This document shows positions 43,600 through 52,859 of a stretch of DNA of 64,000 nucleotides, one piece after another; within the stretch, counting starts at the first letter, position 1; every line of letters begins with the position of its first letter. The stretch covers positions 62,001 through 126,000 of the forward strand of contig JAJEFJ010000014.1 of assembly GCA_022820485.1 (NCBI GenBank). Reading direction: 5' to 3'. The position numbers and the translations under genes were made by a program. The stretch is from Candidatus Latescibacterota bacterium (GTDB lineage Bacteria; Latescibacterota; UBA2968; UBA8231). Under the pieces are notes generated by a model that did not search any database, had not been told where the DNA came from, and saw nothing but the letters and a program-made list of their open reading frames with translations.

Positions 43600-45093
43600 T
43601 TACTCCGGAATCCTCAGTGCCCGAACCTCAATTCCGGTATCGGGCCGCCAAAACCAGAAGAACGCAGACTGCCCCTCCTCCAGTTCGGAAACAAAGCGCA
43701 CAAATTGCTCCAACGAAGTAACGCGTTCTTGATCCACCTCGGTAATCACATCGCGCGCTTGAATCCCTTTATCCGCAGCCAGCCCCTCCGGATCTACTTC
43801 AACTACCACCACCGGCTCCTCGCCTTGTGCAAAACCCAGTTCAGCCGCCAACTCGCCGATAAAGCCCAACTCGGCGGCCAACTCGGCGGGCAAGGTTTCA
43901 ACTGAAATCCCCAGCTTTGCTAGCCGATGATGTCCTTGGGAAAGGAGCCGGTCCTCTTCGCGCTCGCCGAGCACCACGGCGATGTGGTGGATTTGATTCT
44001 GGCGCATGATTTGCAGGCTGACCGTTTCGCTTGGGTCGCGGCCGTAGATCAGCGTCTGTAGGTGGTTGAAGTGATTGACCTCGATGCCGTCGAGCGACAG
44101 GACGACGTCCCCGTCAAGCAAACCACCGCGTGCGGCCGGGCTGTTGGGCTGCACAGCTCTGAGATAAACGCCTCGTGGCCGTTCCATGTCGAGGCCACGC
44201 TCGCGGATTAGCTCTGGGGTCATCTCAGATTCCATGGCCACGCCCAAGTAGCCGCGCACGATCCGTCCGTGGACCAGCAGATCATCTACCACCTCGCGGG
44301 CCAAGTTGATCGGCACGGCTAGCCCATAGCCGATGTAGTAACCCGTGCGTGTTGAAATGGCTGTGTTAATACCTACGACTCGGCCCTGTAGGTCGAGCAG
44401 AGGACCGCCGGAGTTGCCGGGGTTAATCACGGCATTGGTCTGGATGAAACTCTCGATGGCGTAGCGATTTTCTTCGTCACTTCTGGGGTTGAAAATGCCT
44501 GCTTGGCGCCCTAGGGCACTGACGATGCCATGCGTCAGCGTGGACCCCATGCCCAAGGGATGGCCAATGGCCAGCACCCAATCGCCGATTTGCAAGCGGT
44601 CTGAGTCGGCCAACTGCACCGTAGGCAGCCCTTGCGCCTCAACCTTGAGCAGGGCGATGTCAATCAGCGAATCAAAGCCGATGACCTTAGCCCGATAAGT
44701 GCGGCGGTCCGAGAGGGTGACTTGGATGGAGTCGGCCTCGGCGACGACATGGTAATTGCTCAGAATGTAGCCATCGGCGCTGACGATAGTGCCGGAGCCT
44801 ATGCCGCGAAAGTCTTCGGGAATTTCCGGGTGGAAGGGGGGCAAGGTGCGCTTTTGCCGCGACCGGGCTGTCGCCGCGATTAAAACCACGGCTGGCTTCG
44901 CTTGTTCGTAGGCGTGGCGGAAAGCCCTGCTGAGAGCCGCGATCGGCAGGGTGCTCTCCTCCGGCATTTGCGCTCCAGCCGGGCGCGCACCCGCGAGCAA
45001 CGCGGCAATAAGCGCGCTGCCCACCCACGGGCGACATATACTGAATAGGGTGGAGGGGGTGTCGCGCCTGACGACGCGGTGAAGGCGCATCAT
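43600..45093 (-). CDS. HtrA/Deg-type periplasmic serine protease with PDZ domains
   Basis: 497 residues. A signal peptide is probable after basic residues (ALIAALLAGARPAGAQ). The trypsin-like domain shows the triad SNYHVV, DIALLKV and NPGNSGGPLLDL; the first PDZ follows at about 290-370 and a second, partial PDZ at about 420-490. Between them is a short in-frame duplication (ELAAELGF twice). It degrades or refolds misfolded envelope proteins. Its ATG overlaps the stop of the sigma-54 activator gene (ATGA), so the pair is coupled. Confidence 0.92.
   Translation of the reverse strand: MMRLHRVVRRDTPSTLFSICRPWVGSALIAALLAGARPAGAQMPEESTLPIAALSRAFRHAYEQAKPAVVLIAATARSRQKRTLPPFHPEIPEDFRGIGSGTIVSADGYILSNYHVVAEADSIQVTLSDRRTYRAKVIGFDSLIDIALLKVEAQGLPTVQLADSDRLQIGDWVLAIGHPLGMGSTLTHGIVSALGRQAGIFNPRSDEENRYAIESFIQTNAVINPGNSGGPLLDLQGRVVGINTAISTRTGYYIGYGLAVPINLAREVVDDLLVHGRIVRGYLGVAMESEMTPELIRERGLDMERPRGVYLRAVQPNSPAARGGLLDGDVVLSLDGIEVNHFNHLQTLIYGRDPSETVSLQIMRQNQIHHIAVVLGEREEDRLLSQGHHRLAKLGISVETLPAELAAELGFIGELAAELGFAQGEEPVVVVEVDPEGLAADKGIQARDVITEVDQERVTSLEQFVRFVSELEEGQSAFFWFWRPDTGIEVRALRIPE
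43831..43890 (-). repeat. In-frame 30-base tandem duplication in the HtrA gene
   Basis: Two adjacent, diverged 30-base units (43831-43860 and 43861-43890) encode PAELAAELGF and IGELAAELGF at the edge of the second PDZ domain. Confidence 0.6.
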
Positions 45094-46655
45094 TCGAGGT
45101 CGTATTCCTTTAGCTTCCGGTAGAGTGTGCGAGTACTGATGCCGAGGAGTGCCGCGGCCTTCCGGCGATTGCCGCCGACGCGGTCGAGAGCCTGTTCGAT
45201 GGCTTCCCGCTCGCGGTCTTTGAGCGAGGGCAAAGGCTCAATAGCTGCGTTTTCGGGGACGCGTATTGCCGCGGGGTCTTGGGAGTCTGGGGGATGATAA
45301 GGGGTGTCCTCAACCGGATAGATCGGTTCCTCGGGCCCAACCGGTCGAACGGCCCTTGGTGCTACGGGGGGCGCAGAGGACGGCATCACGGAGGCATTGC
45401 GCTCGACCGCGGCTCTTAGCTCGGCGACCTCGCGCTTGAGATCTAAGAGCGCAAAGTAGATCAACTCGCGCTCGGATTGGTCCGGCGTCTTGTTGGTTGG
45501 CACGGGCAAATGGCGCGTGGGCTGGATCCCGAGATGGGGCACTAGGTCTTCGGGTTCGACGAGGGCACGCGGAGCGAGGAACACTAAGTGCTCAATTAGG
45601 TTGCGCAACTCGCGCACATTGCCAGGCCAAGCATAGTTTTGCAAAAGATCCAGCGCCGCCGCCGAGAACCCTTCTAGACGGCTCTTGTTGTCTTGGGTCA
45701 ACTCGCTGATGAAGTGCTCGATCAAGAGGGGAATGTCCTCGGCTCGGCGGCGCAGCGGCGGAATGTCGAGCTCGACGACCTTGAGCCGGTGGTATAGGTC
45801 GAGGCGAAACTCGCGCTGGTCCACCGCCTGTTGTAGATCGCGGTTGGTCGCGGCGATCACGCGCAGGTCCACCGAGACCGGCGCGTTGCCGCCGATGCGG
45901 ACCACCTCGCGCTGCTCGAGGACCCGCAAGAGGCGCACTTGCGCCGCCAGCGACATCTCGCCGATTTCGTCTAGAAAGACCGTTCCGTTGTCCGCTTGTT
46001 CAAAGATACCTCGGTACTGGGCACGGGCATCGGTGAAGGCCCCCTTCTCGTGCCCGAAGAGTTCGTTCTCCAGCAGATTCTCCGGGATGGCACCGCAGTT
46101 GAGCGGGCGGAAAGGACGTTCGCGTCGGCTGCTGTAGCGATGTAGGGCTTCGGCAACTAAGTCCTTGCCCGCGCCGCTTTCGCCCGTCAGGAGGATAGAG
46201 GAAACTGGCGTTGGTGCCACGATTAAGATGCGTTCGCGCAGTTGGCGCATTAAGGACGACTGACCTACTAGTTCGGCCCCGTGCAAAAAGTCCCCTCGCT
46301 CTAGTAGCTGGTCCAGATGTTGACGCAGGACTGCGGCCTCAAAGGGCACGGCAACTTGGTCTTTGAGCGGCGAACCCCACAAAAGTCGGTCCCAATTTTC
46401 ATCGGCGTTGCCCAAGCCTAGCATGGGAACATCGCGGTACTGGTCGAGCGCGGCGACGCCCTCTGCGAGGACGGCGGGCGGAAGTTCCAGATCAAAGGCG
46501 ACCAGATCCACTCCGCGCCGCAGTAGCCGCCCAAGCGCATCGCTGTTAGCCGCGCTGAGTACGCGCAGCCGCATGTCGTGGACTGCGGACTTGAACTCTG
46601 CTTCCAACTCTGCTCGCTGGGTCAGGAGCAGAATGTGACGTTGAGTTGAGGCCAT
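45090..46655 (-). CDS. NtrC-type sigma-54-dependent transcriptional activator
   Basis: 521 residues. Residues 1-115 form a degenerate receiver-like domain (HILLLTQRAELEAEF; FDLELP where the phosphorylated Asp would lie). The AAA+ domain (about 130-365) has Walker A GESGAGKD, the sigma-54 contact loop as GAFTDA (usual GAFTGA), Walker B TVFLDEIGEM and a sensor R. A long P/E-rich linker leads to a Fis-type helix-turn-helix (VGGNRRKAAALLGISTRTLY) at the end. It should activate sigma-54 promoters for unknown targets, perhaps envelope stress given the downstream htrA. No kinase lies beside it. Confidence 0.9.
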   Translation of the reverse strand: MASTQRHILLLTQRAELEAEFKSAVHDMRLRVLSAANSDALGRLLRRGVDLVAFDLELPPAVLAEGVAALDQYRDVPMLGLGNADENWDRLLWGSPLKDQVAVPFEAAVLRQHLDQLLERGDFLHGAELVGQSSLMRQLRERILIVAPTPVSSILLTGESGAGKDLVAEALHRYSSRRERPFRPLNCGAIPENLLENELFGHEKGAFTDARAQYRGIFEQADNGTVFLDEIGEMSLAAQVRLLRVLEQREVVRIGGNAPVSVDLRVIAATNRDLQQAVDQREFRLDLYHRLKVVELDIPPLRRRAEDIPLLIEHFISELTQDNKSRLEGFSAAALDLLQNYAWPGNVRELRNLIEHLVFLAPRALVEPEDLVPHLGIQPTRHLPVPTNKTPDQSERELIYFALLDLKREVAELRAAVERNASVMPSSAPPVAPRAVRPVGPEEPIYPVEDTPYHPPDSQDPAAIRVPENAAIEPLPSLKDREREAIEQALDRVGGNRRKAAALLGISTRTLYRKLKEYDLE

Positions 46656-46677
46656 GATATGCTCTGCTGGCGTCGCT

Positions 46678-49600
46678 TCAGTTGAGGGTTTCTAGCTGGC
46701 GGCGCAGGGCATCGATCCGCTCGCGGGCTATCTGTCCCTGCGGACTCTGGCCCCCTTCGCGCCGTGTGATGCGCTCGTAGATGGTCATGGCCGTGGCGTG
46801 TTCGCCCAGCGATTCGTGACAGCGGGCGCGCTGGAAATCCGCCGAGGTGATCCACATGCTGAGTCCTTGGCTACCGTGGTAACTGACTTTGTAATAGGCT
46901 TGGATAGCCTTGCGGTACTCGCCCATGTTCTGATAGGATTCGCCGATGTAAAACCGGGCTTCTGAAGCACTGTTGCCATCGAGTAACTGTTGGGACAGTA
47001 GTTCGTCTAGCTGTTCAATGGCTTGAGCGTATTGGCCCTTATTCTTGAGGATGATACCCAGTTCGAGCTGGATCTCGATGGCTTTGGGGTGCTCGGGGTA
47101 CTGGCTCAATAGCTGCTCGGCCACTTGGTGCGCGGCCTCGTACTCGTGGGCACTCTGGTAGCTTTTAATCAGTTTCCACATTGCATCTTGGGCCTGATCA
47201 CTACTGACTTCTGGCGCGTCCAAGGCGTGTTTGTAGGCTCCTGCCGCTTGCAGGAAGTTGCGCAGCGAAAAGTGGTAGTCCCCGAGGCGCAGGTAGGCAT
47301 CGGCTACCTGAGGACTCGTCGGATACTCTCGTACAAAGCGCGATATGGCTTCCAATGCGAACGCCGCCCCCTCCTCGCTGGGCGTCGCCTTGTTGCGCTT
47401 CCACAGCGTTATAGCCATCCAATAGGCCCCGTCGTCGGCCCACGTGCCTCCTTGCTTTTCCACCTCTTGAAACAGTTCGTACGCCTTTTTGTAGTTGCCA
47501 GCCTGCAAATAGTAATTCCCTTCTTCAACCCGGAAGTGTTGACGCCACTCTGTTTCTTCCTTGAACCGCTTGGCAAACTGCTTGGCGGCCTTGCGCCCTT
47601 CCTCTATGCGCTTGAGTTGGAACAAAGAGAGGACGGCTTGTCCGTAGATTAGGGCGTCCTCGCTTTGCTTCAGCAAGGGCTGATAGAGTCGGTAGGCTTG
47701 TTTGTATTGCTGGCGGGCAAAGGCGATGTGGCCGGCCCGCGTCGAGGCTTCGGTTGCCAATCCACTGGAGGCAAATTCTTGGCTGACCTTGCGGAAGAGC
47801 CGAAAGGCGTCATCTTCCTGACCTAACCTCAGTTGCAGTACCGCTTGGGCGAAGTAGATGCTGTCTAATCCCGCCGGGTTAGGCTCTTCGGCGAGTATTT
47901 GCCGATAGGTCTCCATGGCCTCGCCATAGCGGTTGAGATGGTGGTAAGCCCGGCCAATTCGTCGAAGAATCGGCCCCCTGTCGTCGGAAATGGTCGAGTT
48001 GGAAACCAACGGTTGATACAGCTCGATGGCGGCGGCGTACTGGCCGAGCTGAAAATAGGTGTCGCCCAACAGTTTCTGGGCGGCGCGGCGCTCGGGAAAG
48101 GCCGGGTAGCCCCAGCGCAACTCTTGCAGTCGGGCAATGGCTTCTTGGGTCCGCTCCTGCGCTAGGCGGATATGGCCTAGTTCAAAGAGCACCGGTGCCG
48201 TCAGTGGACTATTGGGATAGTCTCGCAGAACGCGCTCGAGCAAATCGGCCGCTGCTTTGTGTTGGCCCTTTTGCACTAGGCAAAGACTCTTGCCGTATAG
48301 AGCGTGGGGGACGAGTGGACTGTCAGAAGAGAGCCGGCGAAGCTGATCGTAGGCCGCAATGGCCCCGTCGAACCAAGTGCTATCGGTCGCTCCGAGTTGG
48401 CGGCGGGCATCGCCTAGCTGCAAAAGGGCTTGGTCTAGATGGTCCCTTCGCCCCTCGGAAAACTCGGCGACGAAAGAGGCAAACCCCTCTTCGAGTGCTA
48501 ATAACCGCAGCGAGTCGGGACGGTCCTCGGCTTCGAGTTTAATGAGGCTAAGTCGTGCGCGCCGGGTCCATGTGTTGTCGGTGGGGGCTTGTTCGACGAG
48601 AGTAGTACTATCGCCGGGGACTTGCTCGGTGAGAATGCTGTCGGCGGGGGCTTGCCCGACGAGAACGCGGTATTCCCGTAGGGCTAGAGCCCGCAGTGAA
48701 TCCGCGCTGGCAGGCTGCGCCTCTAGCTGGCGTTGACGGGCGAGTCGAAGCAGACTTTCGGCCAGAAAGTACTGCGCCTCGTCGTTGTAGGGATCGTCTG
48801 GATAGGCCGTGGCATAGTGTTTGAAAAATTGGGCAGCAGTTACAAAATCGTGATGCGAGAACAGCACTCGGGCGACCGCTAGCTGCACTAGCTGACGCGA
48901 CTTGCCGCTCAACTCATCGAGCCCAGCTTTTTGCAAGGCCCGGTTGAGGCCGACCGGGTCCAAGACGGTAAATTCGCGCAGATATTCGATTCGCTGGCGA
49001 ACCTCCTCGCTCTGGCGGTCAGCGGGGAAGAGTTCGAGGAAGGCCACGTACTCGCGCAGCGCCGCACGCGGTTGTCCACTTTGTTCAAAGGTTCGGGCGA
49101 GGGCGAATTGCGCTTTGGTTGCTACCTCGTCTTGGCTTGAAGCTAGCTGTCGATAGAGGGAGATGGCTTCTTGGTAGTAGTCGGTTGAGGCGTAGAGTGC
49201 GGCGAGTTCAAAGCGCACGGCGTTGGCATCGGCGACCCCATCGGCTTCCCGTAGGTAGCGGCGGTACCAAGTTATCGCGCGGCTATGGAAAGCGGTGGCC
49301 CCCTCTCCGAAAGTCAATAACCGCAGCGAATCGGGGCTGTCCTCGGCTTCGCTGTCGCCGCGTCGCTTGTAGAGGGCACCTAGTTCCCTCAGCGCACTAA
49401 TGGCTTCGGGGCTGTCGCCGGTTTGGATCAATCCTTGAAAAAGGCCTACTGCACGGGCGAATTGTCCGGCTTGGCCCAGAACGATGGCCCGGCCTAGCTG
49501 CGCCTTGAGGTAAGCGGGGTGACCGGGTTGGAGCATGGCGCTCAGCTTGTCGTAATGGGCGATAGCTTCGCGCGTCTGATGACTCTGGCGGCGAGCGTCG

Positions 49601-50472
49601 GCCAGCCCGAGGAGTGCGCTTTCTTTGAGAGCGCGGTCACCGACTTTGTTAAAGGCTCGCTGATAGGCGTCTCCAGCTTGGCTAAAAAGGCCCGAGTTAT
49701 AGAGATAGTCTGCGCGATCTAGATGGGCGCTGTCGGCCTGCGCCGCCCGGGGAAAGCGCCGCTCCAGCGACTTGAATTGCTTCTCCGCGGTTTCCTTATT
49801 GTCCATAAAGAGCGCGATACGCCCTCCAAGGAGCAGGGCGCTAGGAGCGAGAGAAGGCGATGGTTTAGTGGCGGCGATTTGCCCGAGGAGTTGTTGGGCT
49901 TCTGCGGCTCGACCAGCGGCAAAGCGCAACTGAGCCAGCCGATAGCGCGCCAAATGCGCTTGATCGGACCTCGCGTAATCGGCCAGCAGACGTCCATAAG
50001 CAGCTTCGGCTTGCCGCAAATTTTCGGCGCGGGTATAATTAGCCGCGGCCTCGATCAAGGCATTGGCGGCGAATTCGCTGGCGCTGAAACGACGCTGCAA
50101 CTCTTCGTATGATCGGGCCGCCAGCAGGTATTGACCTTGCTCGGCCAAACAAGCCGCTCGCTCGCGCCGTGCGTTGGCGGCGTTCAACAAGTGATCGGGA
50201 TGTTCGAGATAGAACGTCTCGTAGGCTGGCACCGCTAGGTCGCAACGGCCGCTTTGGCGGTACGCCCGCGCCAGCATCAGTCGGGCCTCGGCTAGCTGCG
50301 GGCTATCGGGATAATTGCGAACAAACTCGGCAAATAACCCGGCGGCCGTGGCATAGTCGCCGGCATCCCGGAAGAGGTTGCGGGCCAGTTTGAAGTCGTC
50401 CTCTGCGCTCGTTTGCGCCCAACTCTGAGTGTTTAGGCCGAGGAAAAGCACTAATATCAATTTTGGAAACAT
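46678..50472 (-). CDS. Large TPR-repeat periplasmic protein
   Basis: 1264 residues from the ATG at 50472, chosen because it starts a signal peptide (FPKLILVLFLGLNTQSWAQ); longer forms start in the divergent ispE control region. The rest is a series of about 30 TPR-like helix pairs (typical A-x2-LF-x8-Y-P-x-S segments such as YPDSPQLAEARLMLARAY). It is probably an outer-membrane or periplasmic scaffold in the style of BamD/YbgF. Three short insertions with DSLRxL repeats and a 30-33-base tandem repeat interrupt it. It is the first gene of an operon with the sigma-54 activator, htrA and an M24 peptidase. Confidence 0.88.
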   Translation of the reverse strand: MFPKLILVLFLGLNTQSWAQTSAEDDFKLARNLFRDAGDYATAAGLFAEFVRNYPDSPQLAEARLMLARAYRQSGRCDLAVPAYETFYLEHPDHLLNAANARRERAACLAEQGQYLLAARSYEELQRRFSASEFAANALIEAAANYTRAENLRQAEAAYGRLLADYARSDQAHLARYRLAQLRFAAGRAAEAQQLLGQIAATKPSPSLAPSALLLGGRIALFMDNKETAEKQFKSLERRFPRAAQADSAHLDRADYLYNSGLFSQAGDAYQRAFNKVGDRALKESALLGLADARRQSHQTREAIAHYDKLSAMLQPGHPAYLKAQLGRAIVLGQAGQFARAVGLFQGLIQTGDSPEAISALRELGALYKRRGDSEAEDSPDSLRLLTFGEGATAFHSRAITWYRRYLREADGVADANAVRFELAALYASTDYYQEAISLYRQLASSQDEVATKAQFALARTFEQSGQPRAALREYVAFLELFPADRQSEEVRQRIEYLREFTVLDPVGLNRALQKAGLDELSGKSRQLVQLAVARVLFSHHDFVTAAQFFKHYATAYPDDPYNDEAQYFLAESLLRLARQRQLEAQPASADSLRALALREYRVLVGQAPADSILTEQVPGDSTTLVEQAPTDNTWTRRARLSLIKLEAEDRPDSLRLLALEEGFASFVAEFSEGRRDHLDQALLQLGDARRQLGATDSTWFDGAIAAYDQLRRLSSDSPLVPHALYGKSLCLVQKGQHKAAADLLERVLRDYPNSPLTAPVLFELGHIRLAQERTQEAIARLQELRWGYPAFPERRAAQKLLGDTYFQLGQYAAAIELYQPLVSNSTISDDRGPILRRIGRAYHHLNRYGEAMETYRQILAEEPNPAGLDSIYFAQAVLQLRLGQEDDAFRLFRKVSQEFASSGLATEASTRAGHIAFARQQYKQAYRLYQPLLKQSEDALIYGQAVLSLFQLKRIEEGRKAAKQFAKRFKEETEWRQHFRVEEGNYYLQAGNYKKAYELFQEVEKQGGTWADDGAYWMAITLWKRNKATPSEEGAAFALEAISRFVREYPTSPQVADAYLRLGDYHFSLRNFLQAAGAYKHALDAPEVSSDQAQDAMWKLIKSYQSAHEYEAAHQVAEQLLSQYPEHPKAIEIQLELGIILKNKGQYAQAIEQLDELLSQQLLDGNSASEARFYIGESYQNMGEYRKAIQAYYKVSYHGSQGLSMWITSADFQRARCHESLGEHATAMTIYERITRREGGQSPQGQIARERIDALRRQLETLN
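48583..48672 (-). repeat. Three-copy minisatellite in the TPR gene
   Basis: Units of 33, 30 and about 27 bases (48583-48615, 48616-48645, 48646-48672) share a GGGGGCTTG-x-CGA-x-GAGAA pattern. All keep the frame and encode variants of VxQAPxDSxx. Confidence 0.6.
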
Positions 50473-50558
50473 ATCAACTCTCAAGAGTATGCCAATCTGA
50501 CACGTAAGTAACAGGCTAGAGTGTAGAATATAGTAAAATGCGGTCAAGGTGTGCAGCG

Positions 50559-51416
50559 ATGGAGAGTCTGCTAGTCGAAAAAGCATACGCAAAAATAAAC
50601 TTGGGGATTAAAATTGTCGGTCGCCGCCCCGATGGCTACCACGATATCCTCAGTGTGGCTCAATGCGTGGACTTAGCGGACGTCTTGTACTTTGAATTAG
50701 CTTCCTCCGATCAATTGACCTGTAGCCTCGATAGCCTATCGACGGGGCCAGACAACTTGGTGTGCCGCGCAGTCAATGCCTTTCATGCTCAACTTGACCG
50801 CCCAGCTCAGCCGTTCCGCATCCACCTAAAAAAGAACATACCCATAGGCGCGGGCCTAGGCGGGGGCAGCGCCGACGCGGCCGCGACCCTGCGAGCACTC
50901 AATCGCTTCTATGACCAGCCATGCTCGAACGTAGATCTCCGCCAGATCGCCGCCACCCTTGGCTCGGATATTCCCTTTCTGGTGGAAGGCGGCACCGCTC
51001 TATTGAGAGGCCGCGGCGAGATACTCGAAGCGCTGAGCTGGGAGGGCAAGGTCTTTTACGTGCTGGCGTACCCCGAGGTCGAGATCAGTACGGCGTGGGC
51101 TTATGGCCAACTCGGCCCCATCTTGACAGAAAATTCTCCCTATTTTAACTTTATTGTTTCCCTGAGCGGCGGGTGCGTTGACCACGACAGGTTATTCGAA
51201 GTGCTGGAGAACGACTTCACGCCCGCGGTAGAGCGCACCTATCCCATCGTCGCAGAACTTCGTTCTCAACTGGACCGAGTTGGCGCCCGCGCCACGTTGA
51301 TGTCGGGCAGCGGCTCCACTGTTTACGGTATCTTCGACGACCGGAAGACCGCCTCTCAGGCGCAAAGCGCACTGCAAAGGCAAGGTTGCCGGTCTTTTTT
51401 ATGTCAGCCGGTCTAG
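50559..51416 (+). CDS. ispE: 4-diphosphocytidyl-2-C-methyl-D-erythritol kinase
   Basis: 285 residues from the ATG at 50559, which follows AAGGTG; a 7-residue longer start at 50538 lacks one. GHMP kinase motifs: KAYAKINLGIKIVGRRPDGY, IPIGAGLGGGSADAAATL and a C-terminal LMSGSGSTVYGIF. It phosphorylates the intermediate CDP-ME in the MEP isoprenoid pathway, so the organism uses MEP rather than mevalonate for at least part of its isoprenoids. Divergent from the TPR operon. Followed by tRNA-Gln. Confidence 0.96.
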   Translation: MESLLVEKAYAKINLGIKIVGRRPDGYHDILSVAQCVDLADVLYFELASSDQLTCSLDSLSTGPDNLVCRAVNAFHAQLDRPAQPFRIHLKKNIPIGAGLGGGSADAAATLRALNRFYDQPCSNVDLRQIAATLGSDIPFLVEGGTALLRGRGEILEALSWEGKVFYVLAYPEVEISTAWAYGQLGPILTENSPYFNFIVSLSGGCVDHDRLFEVLENDFTPAVERTYPIVAELRSQLDRVGARATLMSGSGSTVYGIFDDRKTASQAQSALQRQGCRSFLCQPV

Positions 51417-51446
51417 CTCGGGGAAGTGCGAGGCATAGAGATAGGT

Positions 51447-51521
51447 AGCCCGGTCGTTCAATTGGTAGGACAACGGATTTTGGTTCCGTTTATCGAGGTT
51501 CGAGTCCTCGCCGGGCTGCCA
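51447..51521 (+). tRNA. tRNA-Gln(UUG)
   Basis: A 75-nt cloverleaf: acceptor AGCCCGG/CCGGGCT, discriminator G, encoded CCA, anticodon stem ACGGA/TCCGT with loop TTTTGGT, giving anticodon TTG. Confidence 0.95.
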
Positions 51522-51565
51522 TTATGCCATTGATATTTGATCGAGTCTTTTGAGGAGATGCTCCG

Positions 51566-52264
51566 ATGCCGCAAGTTCCACTACAGATCCAAGCGCGCGA
51601 GCAGGTCGCGCTCAAAGTCCAGTCCCGCCAAGAGCAGGGCAAGGGTCCCGTGGGCCAGATGCGTCGCCTACAGGGCCAGTTGCCCGGGGTGATCTACGGT
51701 CATAATCAGCCCGCTGAGTCCTTTAAGACGGATGCCCATAGCTTGGAGCTCATCCTGAGCAAAGGCGGACAAAACGCCATCATCTTGATTGAGCACGAAG
51801 AGCCTGATAGAGCTCCTGAGCAGGCCCTGATTCGCGACGTCCAATACCACAAGGTCCGCGGCCATGTGCTGCACTTAGACCTTTTGCGCATCGATCCGAG
51901 CGAGACGCTGCGCGCCAATGTTCCGATCCTGACTGAGGGGGAGCCCGAAGGGGTCCGCAACGAGGGCGGGGCTTTGCAGCAGGCGCTGACTGCAATCGAA
52001 ATGGAGTGCGTCGTTTCGGAAATGCCCTCCGCGATGGTAATCGACATCTCTGAGTTGGTCATCGGCGATAGCCTGCACGTGAGCGATCTCATTGACCAAG
52101 AGCCGCGCATTACCACCGACCCAGACCGCACGATTGTCAATATCTTGGCCCCGCGCTTGATCACTGAGGAGGAAGAAGCCGAGGAGGTCGAAGGAGAAGA
52201 GGTCGAAGGAGAGGAAGGCGAAGGCGGCGAGGCCGGCGAAGGCGACGAGGCCGGCGAAGAGTAG
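51566..52264 (+). CDS. rplY: 50S ribosomal protein L25/general stress protein Ctc
   Basis: 232 residues. The L25 domain (LKVQSRQEQGKGPVGQMRRL, LPGVIYGHNQPAES; 5S rRNA binding) is followed by the CTC beta-domain (VPILTEGEPEGVRNEGG, LEMECV-like IEMECVVSEMP) and a very acidic tail of about 35 residues rich in E, G. Start ATG with GAGGAG at suitable spacing. tRNA-Gln lies upstream and pth starts 2 bases after the stop. Confidence 0.94.
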   Translation: MPQVPLQIQAREQVALKVQSRQEQGKGPVGQMRRLQGQLPGVIYGHNQPAESFKTDAHSLELILSKGGQNAIILIEHEEPDRAPEQALIRDVQYHKVRGHVLHLDLLRIDPSETLRANVPILTEGEPEGVRNEGGALQQALTAIEMECVVSEMPSAMVIDISELVIGDSLHVSDLIDQEPRITTDPDRTIVNILAPRLITEEEEAEEVEGEEVEGEEGEGGEAGEGDEAGEE

Positions 52265-52266
52265 GT

Positions 52267-52824
52267 TTGCAAGTAGCCTTGGGTTTGGGAAATCCCGGTG
52301 TGCGCTACGCGTCAACGCGGCACAACATAGGATTTATGGTGGTGGATCACCTAGCGGCCCGCTGTGGTGTTGACTGGCAGCATCAAGCAGACATACAGGG
52401 CCAAGTCGTCCGAGTAGTGCTGGGCGGTCGGGAAGTGCTCTTGGCCAAGCCCCAAGCCTATATGAACCGCAGTGGTTCGACCGCAGCGGCCCTTTGCGCC
52501 CAATGGGAGGTGCCTCCCGAAGACGTGTTGGTCATCTTCGACGACTTCCTGCTCGACTTCGGGCGTTTGCGCTTTCGCCGTGGCGGCAGTGATGGTGGGC
52601 ACAACGGTCTGGCTTCGGTTCTCGAAGCGCTCAACACGGAAGCCGTACCGCGCCTGCGCCTAGGAATCGGCATCCCACCCGCAGACGCGGACGTCGTTGA
52701 CTACGTACTGGATCCGTTTTCCCCAGAAGACGAGGTAGAAGACTTGATTGAGCGCGGACATATGGCGCTCGAAGTGTACTACGCCGAAGGCATCGAGGCG
52801 GCCATGAACAAGTTCAACGGTTAA
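52267..52824 (+). CDS. pth: Peptidyl-tRNA hydrolase
   Basis: 185 residues from a TTG at 52267. The family signature [20 protein letters not shown] contains catalytic H19; [10 protein letters not shown] and the [12 protein letters not shown] region with [10 protein letters not shown] complete the active site. It releases stalled peptides from tRNA. Only 2 bases after rplY, so translation is likely coupled. Confidence 0.96.
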   Translation: MQVALGLGNPGVRYASTRHNIGFMVVDHLAARCGVDWQHQADIQGQVVRVVLGGREVLLAKPQAYMNRSGSTAAALCAQWEVPPEDVLVIFDDFLLDFGRLRFRRGGSDGGHNGLASVLEALNTEAVPRLRLGIGIPPADADVVDYVLDPFSPEDEVEDLIERGHMALEVYYAEGIEAAMNKFNG

Positions 52825-52859
52825 AAAGAAACGTAGTCGAGGGAGGGTTACAAACGCAT

